NCBI RefSeq assembly: GCF_001571345.1
Contig: NZ_BCTP01000004.1
Coordinates: forward strand, 104,049-168,048
DNA length: 64,000 nt
From: Komagataeibacter xylinus NBRC 15237
Lineage (GTDB): Bacteria > Pseudomonadota > Alphaproteobacteria > Acetobacterales > Acetobacteraceae
Direction: 5' to 3'
Part shown: positions 1-7,989 of the stretch, piece by piece
Numbering within the stretch: position 1 is the first letter of the stretch
How the letters are laid out: each line of letters begins with the position of its first letter
Position numbers and translations under genes: made by a program
The notes under the pieces: generated by a model
The model's database searches: none
Told to the model about the DNA's origin: nothing
The model's input: the letters and a program-made list of their open reading frames with translations, nothing else

Positions 1-1
1 C

Positions 2-820
2 GGCATGGTGGTTCCGGCACTCATTTACGCTGTCTTAACCCATGGCGCGGCGGAGGCTGCGCGCGGATGGGCCATACCGATTGCAACCGACGCCGCCTTT
101 ACCCTGCCCATCATCCTGCTGCTGGGCGCGCGCGTGGCCCCTGCGGCACGGGTGTGGCTCATGGCGCTGGCGGTTTTTGATGACCTGCTGGGCATCGGGG
201 TGATTGCGATCTTTTACGGCTCCGCGCCATGCTGGCCCGCGCTGGCGGGTGCTGGCATGGTACTGGCAGGGTTGGTAGTCGCCCGGTACTGCAAGGTGGT
301 CAATGCGGGCGCATACGGGCTGGGTGGCGTGCTGTTATGGGGCCTGTGCGTGCGCGCGGGCGTGCAGCCAACGCTGGCAGGCGTGGCGATCGGGGCGTGC
401 TTGCCCGCCCCGCTGGCGCGACCGGGCCTGAACGCGGTTGTGACATGGGGGGTGCTGCCGCTGTTTGGTTTCCTCAATGCAGGCGTATCGCTTGCGGGGG
501 CGCATATGGGCATGTTGCTGGCGCCCGTGTCGCTTGGGGTCATGCTGGGGCTGGTGGTGGGCAAGCCCGTGGGCGTTTTTGGCGCGAGCGTGCTGGCGGG
601 CAGGGTGGGGTTGGCAAGCCTGCCGGAGGCAACCTCGCTGCACATGCTGTTCGGGCTTTCGCTCTTATGTGGCATTGGCTTTACCATCAGCCTGTTCATT
701 GCCAGCCTTGCCTTTACGGACCCCGTCCTGGTGGGGGCGGCGAAGCTGGGCATATTTGCAGGCTCCCTTGTTGCTGCGCTGTCGGGCTGGCTGTGGCTGC
801 GGTTTGGGGGCAGGCCATAG
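2..820 (+). CDS. nhaA: Na+/H+ antiporter NhaA, C-terminal 272 codons (5' end outside window)
   Basis: Inner-membrane antiporter that exports Na+ in exchange for protons. The reading frame is open to the left edge, and about 115 N-terminal residues are missing relative to the roughly 390-residue family. Counting from the first Met in the window, GWAIPIATD (residues 21-29) matches the conserved Thr-Asp assembly segment. The Asp-Asp pair in VFDDL (residues 59-60) is the ion-binding pair of the family. LPLFGFLNAGVSL and LCGIGFTISLFIASLAF are conserved helices. The loop before LPLF is shorter than in E. coli NhaA. A palindromic repeat follows the stop immediately and separates it from the convergent LysR gene. 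Identification is by family motifs; substrate specificity is inferred. Confidence 0.93.
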   Translation, partial: GMVVPALIYAVLTHGAAEAARGWAIPIATDAAFTLPIILLLGARVAPAARVWLMALAVFDDLLGIGVIAIFYGSAPCWPALAGAGMVLAGLVVARYCKVVNAGAYGLGGVLLWGLCVRAGVQPTLAGVAIGACLPAPLARPGLNAVVTWGVLPLFGFLNAGVSLAGAHMGMLLAPVSLGVMLGLVVGKPVGVFGASVLAGRVGLASLPEATSLHMLFGLSLLCGIGFTISLFIASLAFTDPVLVGAAKLGIFAGSLVAALSGWLWLRFGGRP

Positions 821-898
821 AAGTTTTGGGTAAAGCTTTTTCAAAAAGCTTTGAAAGCACGCCGCCTTTTTGAAAAAAGGCGGCACCCAAAAACTTTT
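821..898 (+). repeat. Nested-palindrome intergenic repeat, copy 1
   Basis: Three nested inverted repeats. The outer arms are AAGTTTTGGGT and ACCCAAAAACTT. Inside are a first hairpin built on AAAGCTTTTTCAAAAAGCTTT and a second built on GCCGCCTTTTT/AAAAAAGGCGGC. It lies between convergent nhaA and a LysR gene and has the T-rich hairpins expected of a bidirectional terminator. Only the core is present here; the outer segments seen in the copies near 15.7 and 40.9 kb are absent. Confidence 0.85.
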
Positions 899-901
899 AC
901 T

Positions 902-1843
902 TTATCCATTCTCCTCGTCGGAGCGTCCTTCCATTGTCGTCGCAAGCAGCGTTGCAAGCCAGTCGGCAAACACCTGCACCCGGCGCGACAGATGGCGGCG
1001 ATGCGGGTAGAGCAGCGCCATGGGCATGGGTTCGGGCCGCCAGTCGGGCATGACGTCAATGAGTTCGCCCGCTGCAATATGGTGGCGCACGTCATAGGCG
1101 GGCACCTGTATCAGCCCCAGCCCGGCCAGGGCGCAGGCCACGAGGGCTTCGGCGCTGTTGACCGTAACCCGGCCCGGCATCTGCAAACTGTGCACCGTGT
1201 CGCCCGCCATCCATTCCCATGCCTCCACCCGGCCAGTAGCGGGCGAGGCATAGCGCACGGCCTCGTGGTGCGGCAGGTCGGCAGGCGTGCGGGGCGTGCC
1301 GCTGCGGGCCAGGTAGGCGGGGCTGGCCACGTTGACCAGCGGCAGTTCGCCCAACTGCCGCGCAATCAGCGCTGAATCCGCCAACGGGCCGACACGCAGC
1401 ACGCAGTCGATGCCATCCTCGATAAGGTTCACGGTGCGGTCGCTGACGCCAAGCTCGATGTCGATATCGGGGTAGTCGTGCAAAAAAACGGGCAGGGCGG
1501 GGGCCACGATCAGCCGCCCGATGCGCCCGGGCAGGTTCACGCGCAGCAGGCCACGCGGCGCGGTGCGGTCCTTGCGGAACAGGGTTTCGGCTTCCTCCAC
1601 ATCCGTGACCAGCCGCACGCAGTGCTCATAGAACGCGGTGCCATCGGGGGTTGGGGTCACGGAGCGGGTGGTGCGGGCGAGCAGCCTTGTGCCCAGCCGG
1701 TTCTCGAGTTCCTGTATGGCGGCCGAGACCGAGGAGCGCGGCATGTTGAGCGTATCGGCAGCACGGGTGAAGCTGGTGGTCTCCACCACGCGGGTGAAGA
1801 TACGGAACAGGTCGATACGGTCCACGGCAACCCCGGAATGCAT
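902..1843 (-). CDS. LysR-family transcriptional regulator
   Basis: DNA-binding regulator of about 313 residues, the usual LysR length. The N-terminal winged helix-turn-helix includes FTRAADTLNMPRSSVSAAI and is followed by the linker helix ELENRLGTRLL. The rest is a periplasmic-binding-like effector domain. I placed the start at the ATG encoding MHSGVAVDRID; an upstream TTG would add six residues but has its purine-rich stretch too close. It diverges from an SDR oxidoreductase at 1971, the classic arrangement for a LysR protein and its target, and a strong palindrome lies between them. The inducer is unknown. Confidence 0.88.
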   Translation of the reverse strand: MHSGVAVDRIDLFRIFTRVVETTSFTRAADTLNMPRSSVSAAIQELENRLGTRLLARTTRSVTPTPDGTAFYEHCVRLVTDVEEAETLFRKDRTAPRGLLRVNLPGRIGRLIVAPALPVFLHDYPDIDIELGVSDRTVNLIEDGIDCVLRVGPLADSALIARQLGELPLVNVASPAYLARSGTPRTPADLPHHEAVRYASPATGRVEAWEWMAGDTVHSLQMPGRVTVNSAEALVACALAGLGLIQVPAYDVRHHIAAGELIDVMPDWRPEPMPMALLYPHRRHLSRRVQVFADWLATLLATTMEGRSDEENG

Positions 1844-1861
1844 TGGGTGTTTGTTCGTCAA

Positions 1862-1882
1862 TCCTGACAGGTGTTGTCAGGA
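1862..1882. promoter_or_regulatory. Palindromic candidate operator between divergent LysR and SDR genes
   Basis: Perfect inverted repeat with 8-bp arms TCCTGACA and TGTCAGGA around a 5-bp spacer, placed just upstream of the LysR start and about 90 bp before the SDR start. LysR proteins usually bind interrupted dyads in such shared intergenic regions. Its use by the adjacent regulator is inferred from position. Confidence 0.5.
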
Positions 1883-1970
1883 ATGGGAACTTTATAGTCT
1901 GATCCTAGCTGATACTGTGCGCGGAGCAAAAGCGCCACCCGCGCTTGCCACGCATGAACGGAGGCTCGAC

Positions 1971-2744
1971 ATGGTAGATCACACGATCAAGGGTAAGACG
2001 GTTCTCATTACAGGTGGGGCCAAGAACCTTGGCGCGCTCGTGGCGCATGACCTTGCGGCCCATGGCGCAAAGGCCATTGCCATTCACTACCACAGCGCCG
2101 CCACGAAACCCGAGGCCGACAGGACGCTGGCGGCACTCAAGGCTGCTGGCGTGCACGCCGTTGCCTTTCAGGCTGACCTGACCGCAAACGGCGCGGTGGC
2201 CAAGCTGTTTGCCGATACGGTGGCCGCCATCGGCCGCCCCGACATTGCCATCAACACCGTGGGCCAGGTGCTCAAGAAGCCGATTGCCGAGACGACGGAG
2301 GCCGAGTTCGATGCCATGTTCGCGGTCAATACAAGGGTTGCGTATTTCTTCATCAAGGAAGCGGGCATTCACCTCAACGATAACGGCAAGCTGCTCACCC
2401 TCGTGACCTCGCTGCTCGGGGCGTACACGCCGTTCTATTCCACCTATGCGGGCTCGAAAGCGGCGGTCGAGCACTTTACCCGCGCGGCATCGAAGGAATA
2501 TGGCGCGCGTGGCATTTCGGTCAACGCGATCGGGCCAGGCCCGATGGATACGCCTTTCTTTTACGGGCAGGAAGCGCCCGAGGCCGTGGCCTACCACAAG
2601 TCCGCCGCAGCGCTTTCCCCCTTCAGCCGGACCGGCCTGACCGAGATCGAGGATATAGCCCCCTATATCCGTTTCATCGTATCGGAAGGGTGGTGGATGA
2701 CCGGCCAGACCATTCTGGTCAATGGCGGTTACACCACCAAGTAG
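1971..2744 (+). CDS. SDR-family NAD(P)-dependent oxidoreductase
   Basis: Cytoplasmic short-chain dehydrogenase/reductase, 257 residues. The start is the ATG encoding MVDHTIKGK, preceded by GGAGG; an upstream extension of the frame lacks SDR features. The nucleotide-binding motif is TGGAKNLG (residues 14-21), in which Asn replaces the middle Gly of the usual TGxxxGxG. The catalytic Ser147, Tyr159 and Lys163 (YAGSK) are present, and the usual NNAG is INTVG. The C-terminus ends in a standard GQTILVNGGYTTK segment. Divergent from a LysR regulator, so probably induced through it. The substrate cannot be read from the sequence. Confidence 0.9.
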   Translation: MVDHTIKGKTVLITGGAKNLGALVAHDLAAHGAKAIAIHYHSAATKPEADRTLAALKAAGVHAVAFQADLTANGAVAKLFADTVAAIGRPDIAINTVGQVLKKPIAETTEAEFDAMFAVNTRVAYFFIKEAGIHLNDNGKLLTLVTSLLGAYTPFYSTYAGSKAAVEHFTRAASKEYGARGISVNAIGPGPMDTPFFYGQEAPEAVAYHKSAAALSPFSRTGLTEIEDIAPYIRFIVSEGWWMTGQTILVNGGYTTK

Positions 2745-2762
2745 GCCGCGGGCAGCGGGGGC

Positions 2763-4658
2763 CTACTGGTACCCCGCCGCCTGTAATTCAAACAGCTCCG
2801 CATAGCGCCCGCCATGGGCCAGGAGCTGTTCATGCGTGCCCGCTTCGAGCACACGCCCATGTTCGAGCACCACGATGCGGTCCGCCGTGCGCACGGTAGA
2901 GAAACGGTGCGAAATGACCAGCGCCGCCTTGCCTTGGCGCAGGGCGCGCAGGCGTTCGAACACATCGGTCTCGGCCCGGGCATCGAGGGCGGAGGTCGGC
3001 TCATCAAGGATCAGCAGGTCGGCATCGCGCATATAGGCGCGTGATATGGCGATTTTCTGCCACTCACCGCCCGAAAGTTCGCGCCCCTTGGCCACCCGCT
3101 TGCCCAATGGCTGGTCAAGGCCCATGGGCAGCTTGGCCACGACATCATCGGCCAGCCCCTCATGGGCGGCGGCGGTGATGCGCGCGGTGTCATCAAGCGC
3201 CTCGATCCGGCCCACGGCAATGTTTTCCGATGCGGTGAGGCTGTAGCGGATGAAATCCTGAAAAATCACGCCGATATGGGCGCGCAGGTCAGCAAGGTCC
3301 ATGTCGCGCAGGTCTACGCCATCGACCGTAATCCGCCCCTCATCAGGCTCGTAAAGCCGGGTGAGCAGCTTGACGATGGTGGTCTTGCCAGCGCCGTTCT
3401 CGCCCACCAGCGCCACCGTCTCGCCTGCGCCGATATGCAGGTCGAGGCCGCGAATGGCCCACCTGTCCGTGCCGGGGTAGCGGAAGCCGACATTTTCGAA
3501 GCGGACGGCGTGGCGGATGGGCGAGGGGAAGGGTATTGTCACGGGCGGGGAGAGAATGGCCGGGCGCAGGTCGAGAAAGGTGAAGAAATCATCGAGATAC
3601 TGCGCCTGGCTGGCGGTCTGCGTCACGCCCAGCAGCAGGCTTGACAGCAGCCCGTGCAGCCGCAGGAACGAGCCTGACAGAAAGGTCAGGTCCCCCACCG
3701 AGAAACGCCCGCGCACCGTATCCCACACAATCACGATATAGACGCTGTAATACGCCACCGAGCCGATGGCGGCGAACGCTCCGCTCCACGCAAACCGCCG
3801 CAGCGCCAGCCTGCGGTTCTGTTCCAGCACGGTTGCCGCAGCCGCGCTGAAGCGCCCGACCAGAAAGCCGCCAAGGCCAAACAGCTTGAGTTCCTTGGCA
3901 TGTTCCGCGCTGGAGCCGACGTGGCGCAGGTATTCCATCTCGCGGCGCTCGGCGGTCTTGGCGCGGATCAGGCGGTAGCCCTCGGCATTGAAATGCGCTT
4001 CCCCCGCAGCGGCGGGCAGCAGGGCGATGAGCAGCACCACCACCAGCCACGGCGCGAATGTCATGACACCCGCTGCCAGCACCAGCGCCGTAACCGTGGT
4101 CTGGGCGATGTTGAACAGTTGCACCAGCAGGTTGTTGCGCCCCGAGGCCTGGCGGCGCGCGCGCTCGAGCAGGTCCTGCAATGCGCTTGATTCGAACTGC
4201 TGCAGGTCGAGTGTTGCCGAATGTTCCATCAGCGCCAGGCTGACGGCATTGATGTAGCGCTCATTGAGCAGCCCATCGACCAGCGAGATGGCGCGCGATG
4301 TCAGGTCTGACAGGATGATGAGTGCGAATTCCAGCGCGATCCAGAGTTCCAGCAGCGTGGCCGGGCCATGCAGCGCCCAGTCGGCCAGTGAGCCTGTGGG
4401 CATGGCATGGCCGCCAAGGCGGATGACCTCATCAACAATGAGCTTGCCCAGATACAGCGCCAGCGGCGGCTGGACGGCCTGCACCAGCCGCAGGCAGATG
4501 CTGGCCACCGTCAGCGCCGGGCTGCACCGCCATATCTGGCGGAACATGCGCGGCACATGGGCATACACGCCAAAGCGCCGCCTGAGCCGCGTGGACCACG
4601 GCCTGCGCGGCGGGGGCGGAGGGGAAGACGGGCGTGAGGGTTCGGTCTCAGCGTTCAA
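2763..4658 (-). CDS. ABC exporter, fused permease and ATPase (MsbA/HlyB-like half transporter)
   Basis: A 631-residue half-transporter. After a proline-rich cytoplasmic N-terminus (about 1-40), a type I exporter membrane domain spans about 45-350, with an ATPase domain at about 385-625. Walker A GENGAGKTT is at 419-427, the signature LSGGE at 528-532, Walker B with the D-loop (LLILDEPTSALD) at 548-559, and the switch His at 584. It presumably works as a homodimer because no partner half is adjacent. The start is a TTG with GGAG upstream; the next Met (residue 38) would also leave the membrane domain intact. Convergent with the SDR gene, 18 bp apart. The cargo (lipid, peptide or drug) cannot be assigned. 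Confidence 0.9.
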   Translation of the reverse strand: MNAETEPSRPSSPPPPPRRPWSTRLRRRFGVYAHVPRMFRQIWRCSPALTVASICLRLVQAVQPPLALYLGKLIVDEVIRLGGHAMPTGSLADWALHGPATLLELWIALEFALIILSDLTSRAISLVDGLLNERYINAVSLALMEHSATLDLQQFESSALQDLLERARRQASGRNNLLVQLFNIAQTTVTALVLAAGVMTFAPWLVVVLLIALLPAAAGEAHFNAEGYRLIRAKTAERREMEYLRHVGSSAEHAKELKLFGLGGFLVGRFSAAAATVLEQNRRLALRRFAWSGAFAAIGSVAYYSVYIVIVWDTVRGRFSVGDLTFLSGSFLRLHGLLSSLLLGVTQTASQAQYLDDFFTFLDLRPAILSPPVTIPFPSPIRHAVRFENVGFRYPGTDRWAIRGLDLHIGAGETVALVGENGAGKTTIVKLLTRLYEPDEGRITVDGVDLRDMDLADLRAHIGVIFQDFIRYSLTASENIAVGRIEALDDTARITAAAHEGLADDVVAKLPMGLDQPLGKRVAKGRELSGGEWQKIAISRAYMRDADLLILDEPTSALDARAETDVFERLRALRQGKAALVISHRFSTVRTADRIVVLEHGRVLEAGTHEQLLAHGGRYAELFELQAAGYQ

Positions 4659-4836
4659 TCAGTCTGTGCTCCGGACAAAAAGCTGTTTGAAAGCAACTTA
4701 TTGGATAAAAAAATTTTCGCACATCGTCTGTTTTTTTTAAAGCGGCGTGGCTTGCAAAACACCAGCCCGGTGAACGTTATGCAATGCGGGACATGGACAT
4801 GCAATTTACGCGCGGATGCTCAAGAGTCTGTATTTT

Positions 4837-5415
4837 TTATCCACGTATCTTGTTCAGGATTTGCCCGAGAATATTCCAGGAAACATCAATATCTTCTACG
4901 TATAAATTATCGATCTCATCCTTTCCGCTCAGGAACGGGGGTATTTTATAGGAAACGCATTCATTGTATTTCAATGATAAACCAGTTGCTGCCTGCCATT
5001 CTGTGAAGAAACCTTCTGCCAGAGTAACATCACCATATCTGACCAATTCGTTATTGTGGAATGAAATAATATCGCCTTCAATCTGGAATACATCGCCCGT
5101 TTCCAATTCAAACAGCAATATATGATCGCCTTTTTCTGGATTTTCGGTCGCAAATGCCCTGCCGAGCCAATCATATCCAAAGTATACCATTGTTTTTTCG
5201 TAACGGGGGAAGGCCTGGCAAACACGTTCTGACCATGCCTTGATGTCATCCGGTTTTACAGTTTTATACAAGCCACCATTAAACGAGTCTCCACCATAAT
5301 TTTTAAACAGATGGCATAGACTTTTCGCCATGTCTGCAGGGTATGGATAAGCATTATTTTTTTCACCGCATGAATGGGAATCTTTTTTGAATTTATCATC
5401 AAAATATTCAAACAT
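4837..5415 (-). CDS. T6SS immunity protein Tdi1-like (DUF1851-type) protein
   Basis: A 192-residue soluble protein whose second half resembles the Tdi1/DUF1851 family. Recognisable pieces are YFGYDWLGRAFA, ILLFELETGDVFQIEG and the C-terminal PPFLSGKDEIDNLYVEDIDV. In Agrobacterium, Tdi1 neutralises a type VI DNase effector. No effector, VgrG or Hcp gene is visible here, so it would be an orphan immunity gene. The start is the ATG encoding MFEYFDD, preceded by AGAGAG; a GTG 12 codons upstream is possible. Base composition is clearly AT-richer than all neighbours and the gene is bordered by a repeat copy, which suggests horizontal acquisition. Confidence 0.7.
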   Translation of the reverse strand: MFEYFDDKFKKDSHSCGEKNNAYPYPADMAKSLCHLFKNYGGDSFNGGLYKTVKPDDIKAWSERVCQAFPRYEKTMVYFGYDWLGRAFATENPEKGDHILLFELETGDVFQIEGDIISFHNNELVRYGDVTLAEGFFTEWQAATGLSLKYNECVSYKIPPFLSGKDEIDNLYVEDIDVSWNILGQILNKIRG

Positions 5416-5494
5416 GATCTCTCTTTTATTTTTCTGTATGTATTGACTCACCTGCTCGCCAGAAAGACAGGATCAATAATACCCTTAAATAATA

Positions 5495-5575
5495 AAAGTT
5501 TTTGGTGAAGCTTTTTTCACAAAGCTTCAGAAGACGCCGCCTTCGTGAAAAAAAGGCGACACCCGGAAACTTTCC
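5495..5575 (+). repeat. Nested-palindrome intergenic repeat, copy 2
   Basis: Same organisation as copy 1 with compensating or degenerate changes: the first hairpin is GAAGCTTTTTTCACAAAGCTTC and the second stem is GCCGCCTTCGTG with AAAAAAGGCGAC. It lies downstream of trhO and upstream of the AT-rich immunity-like gene. Confidence 0.8.
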
Positions 5576-5642
5576 CTGTTTTTAAAATAATCTCTTGAAA
5601 ATGTTGTAAGCCTCCCGTGCCTTGCCGCCTTATGGCGGGGCA

Positions 5643-6692
5643 TTATTTTAAAACGACCTTCTGCTCCCGCGCAGGGGGAGCAACTTCTTTCGGCGCCTCT
5701 GCGCCATCCGCTGCGCCAACCGGCAGGGGCAGGCCGATATGGTGCGCGCCGCGGCTTCTGGCCAACTGGATCTGGCGTTCGCGTTCGGCATAGCGCTGGC
5801 GCTGTGCCTTGGTGCGTTCTGTCGTGCAATGCGGGCAGCGCACGCCTTCCTCATAGTCGGGCGACTGGCGGTCAGCCGCGCTGAGGGGCGTGCGGCAGGC
5901 GTGGCATATGTCGAACGTGCTCGGCGCCAGCCCGTGGCCTACGCTCACGCGCTGGTCAAACACAAAGCATTCGCCCTCCCACAGGCTCTGGGCCTCGGGC
6001 ACGGTTTCAAGGTATTTCAGGATGCCGCCCTGCAGGTGAAACACGTCCTCCACCCCTTCGGCGCGGACAAAGGCGGTGGCTTTTTCGCAACGGATGCCGC
6101 CGGTGCAGAACATCGCGATTTTGGGCGTGCGGCCTTCGTGCTCCAGCGCGGCCCTGCGTTCGCGGAACCATTGCGGAAACTCACGGAAGGTTTTCGTGCC
6201 CGGGTCAATCGCGCCGCGAAAGGTGCCAATCGCCACCTCATAATCATTGCGGGTGTCGATCACGATGGTGTCGGGGTCGGCAATCAGAGCGTTCCAGTCC
6301 TCGGGCGGCACGTAGTGGCCCACGTCGCGCCGTGGGTCGAGATTGTCGATGCCCATGGTCACGATCTCGCGCTTGATGCGCACCTTCATGCGGTGAAACG
6401 GCAGCGCAGGCGCGCGCGAGAACTTGACCTCAAGCCCGGCGCAGCCGGGCAGGGCGCGGATGATGGCCAGCATGGCGTCAATCGCCGCATCCGTTCCGGC
6501 AATGGTGCCATTGATCCCTTCATGCGCCACCAGCAATATGCCGCGTATGCCCAGCTCGTGGCAGGCGGCAAGTAGTTGCTCGCGCACGGCGGCAACATCC
6601 GCAAACGGGGTGAAATGATAAAGCGCCGCGACACGGATGGGCAGATCCGCCTGCGGCGCGGAAGATGCGGAAGAAAGGGATGGATCTGTCAC
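5643..6692 (-). CDS. trhO: tRNA uridine(34) hydroxylase TrhO (YceA-type rhodanese)
   Basis: A 349-residue member of the TrhO/YceA family, which hydroxylates U34 of certain tRNAs on the way to 5-methoxyuridine or 5-oxyacetyluridine derivatives. An N-terminal acylphosphatase-like domain (about 20-110) precedes a rhodanese domain (about 125-235). The active loop is CTGGIRCEK, with Cys196 as the expected catalytic residue. The tail has two CxxC pairs (263/266 and 286/289) that could bind zinc. The start is a GTG. It diverges from the unrecognised gene at 6842. Assignment rests on strong family motifs; the modification has not been checked in this organism. Confidence 0.92.
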   Translation of the reverse strand: MTDPSLSSASSAPQADLPIRVAALYHFTPFADVAAVREQLLAACHELGIRGILLVAHEGINGTIAGTDAAIDAMLAIIRALPGCAGLEVKFSRAPALPFHRMKVRIKREIVTMGIDNLDPRRDVGHYVPPEDWNALIADPDTIVIDTRNDYEVAIGTFRGAIDPGTKTFREFPQWFRERRAALEHEGRTPKIAMFCTGGIRCEKATAFVRAEGVEDVFHLQGGILKYLETVPEAQSLWEGECFVFDQRVSVGHGLAPSTFDICHACRTPLSAADRQSPDYEEGVRCPHCTTERTKAQRQRYAERERQIQLARSRGAHHIGLPLPVGAADGAEAPKEVAPPAREQKVVLK

Positions 6693-6841
6693 ACTGGCAA
6701 CCCTGTGCTAGAAACGGCCACATGCAGGCATGCGGATACATGAAGCCATGATATAGCCGAACCCCGGCCTGAATGCACCCTCCGCGCGACGGTGCGCGGG
6801 CGCATGGCAGGCGGCCCCGTGCCGCGTCAGGATGAGGAAGC

Positions 6842-7519
6842 ATGACGGACGATCTGACAGGGAATATCTTCTACCGGCGTGATGACTGGGAGCATTTCCT
6901 GCTGGAAATGGTCTCGGGGAGCGATTTCTCCGCTATCAGCGCGTTTGTGGATCAGGTCTATCCGCCTGGCGCTGCCGAGGATTTTGACCTCCTCCTTTAC
7001 AAGGGCCGGAAGCTGGCCCTGCGTGGTGGGGCCCTTATTGCGTTCGAAAAGGATGGATGCATCATCTTCCCGTCTTCCGGCATCGAGGTCCGGGCGCATG
7101 TCGCGCCGATGCGGACCCTGATTGCCCACCACATCACCTACATGCAGGCCATCAGGGCAGCATGGGTGGGCTTTGCGCAGGAGATGGCGCATGTCCGCGC
7201 GGCCACCTGCAAGGCCGTGCGCGGCGTGGATGCCGGTCTGAACGTAAGCTTTGACAGCCAGTATAATGCTTACGTGCTCAAGGGCCTGCATGTCATCGCA
7301 ACGGCAAATATCATCAATGACACGCAAATTCCGTTTGTGGCTGACATGGTCAGGGAGAACCTCAAAGCAGGTCTTGTCCTGCCCGTTGACGTGCCGGAAG
7401 ATGAAGCTTCAGTGCCGCCACCGCTGCGGCAGTTTCACTTCCCGCGTGATGCAGCCATCATCGATGCCTGCAGCATTGCACTGCAAATACAGATCGACCC
7501 GGATGAAATTCCCTTCTGA
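6842..7519 (+). CDS. Unrecognised 225-residue cytoplasmic protein
   Basis: I do not recognise a family. The ATG has a good ribosome site (GAGGAAGC). The protein is soluble-looking and acidic, with no signal peptide or membrane helix. An N-terminal part (about 1-90) is rich in aromatic and acidic residues. A central helical stretch (HHITYMQAIRAAWVGFAQEM) is followed by a segment with FDSQYNAYVLKGLHVIATAN. The C-terminal region contains VPEDEASVPPPLRQFHFPRD and ends in IDPDEIPF. Codon use matches the neighbours, so it looks like a genuine resident gene. It diverges from trhO with about 150 bp between them. Confidence 0.7.
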   Translation: MTDDLTGNIFYRRDDWEHFLLEMVSGSDFSAISAFVDQVYPPGAAEDFDLLLYKGRKLALRGGALIAFEKDGCIIFPSSGIEVRAHVAPMRTLIAHHITYMQAIRAAWVGFAQEMAHVRAATCKAVRGVDAGLNVSFDSQYNAYVLKGLHVIATANIINDTQIPFVADMVRENLKAGLVLPVDVPEDEASVPPPLRQFHFPRDAAIIDACSIALQIQIDPDEIPF

Positions 7520-7615
7520 ACAGCAGGCCCTTTACGTCCGCGCGGAAATGGGGGACGACCAGAGAAGGCCGCAAGGCCCATCATATTGTTCCTCTTGCGC
7601 CATGTGGGGCATGCC

Positions 7616-7987
7616 ATGACCGTAACCCTTTACCATAACCGTGCCTGTGGCACGTCACGCAACGTGCTTGCCCTGATCCGGGCCGCCGGGATCGAGCCGG
7701 TGGTGGTGGAATACCTCAGGACACCGCCCAAGCGGGCCGAACTCGACGTGCTGGCCAGCAGGCTGGTCGTGCCGGTGCGCGACCTGCTGCGCGAACGCGG
7801 CACGCCCTATGCCGAACTCGGGCTTGATAATCCCGCGCTGAGCGATGGGCAGATCCTTGACGCCATCGCCACCCACCCCATCCTGCTCAACCGCCCCGTG
7901 GTCATGACCGACACGCAGGCCCGCCCGTGCCGCCCGAAGGAGATTCTGTTCGAGATTCTGCCACAGGCCCGCCCTGCGTCAGCGTGA
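7616..7987 (+). CDS. arsC: ArsC-family reductase (glutaredoxin-linked arsenate reductase type)
   Basis: A 123-residue thioredoxin-fold protein. The N-terminal active site is YHNRACGTSRN with Cys11, as in E. coli ArsC, which reduces arsenate using glutathione and glutaredoxin. The conserved arginine segments PVRDLLRERG, LLNRPVVMTD and ARPCRPKEI are present. It is about 18 residues shorter at the C-terminus than E. coli ArsC. I chose the ATG giving MTVTLYHN because the alignment begins there. No arsB, arsR or acr3 is adjacent, so a housekeeping ArsC/Spx-like reductase role is possible. The next gene is convergent, 2 bp away. Confidence 0.85.
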   Translation: MTVTLYHNRACGTSRNVLALIRAAGIEPVVVEYLRTPPKRAELDVLASRLVVPVRDLLRERGTPYAELGLDNPALSDGQILDAIATHPILLNRPVVMTDTQARPCRPKEILFEILPQARPASA

Positions 7988-7989
7988 AA

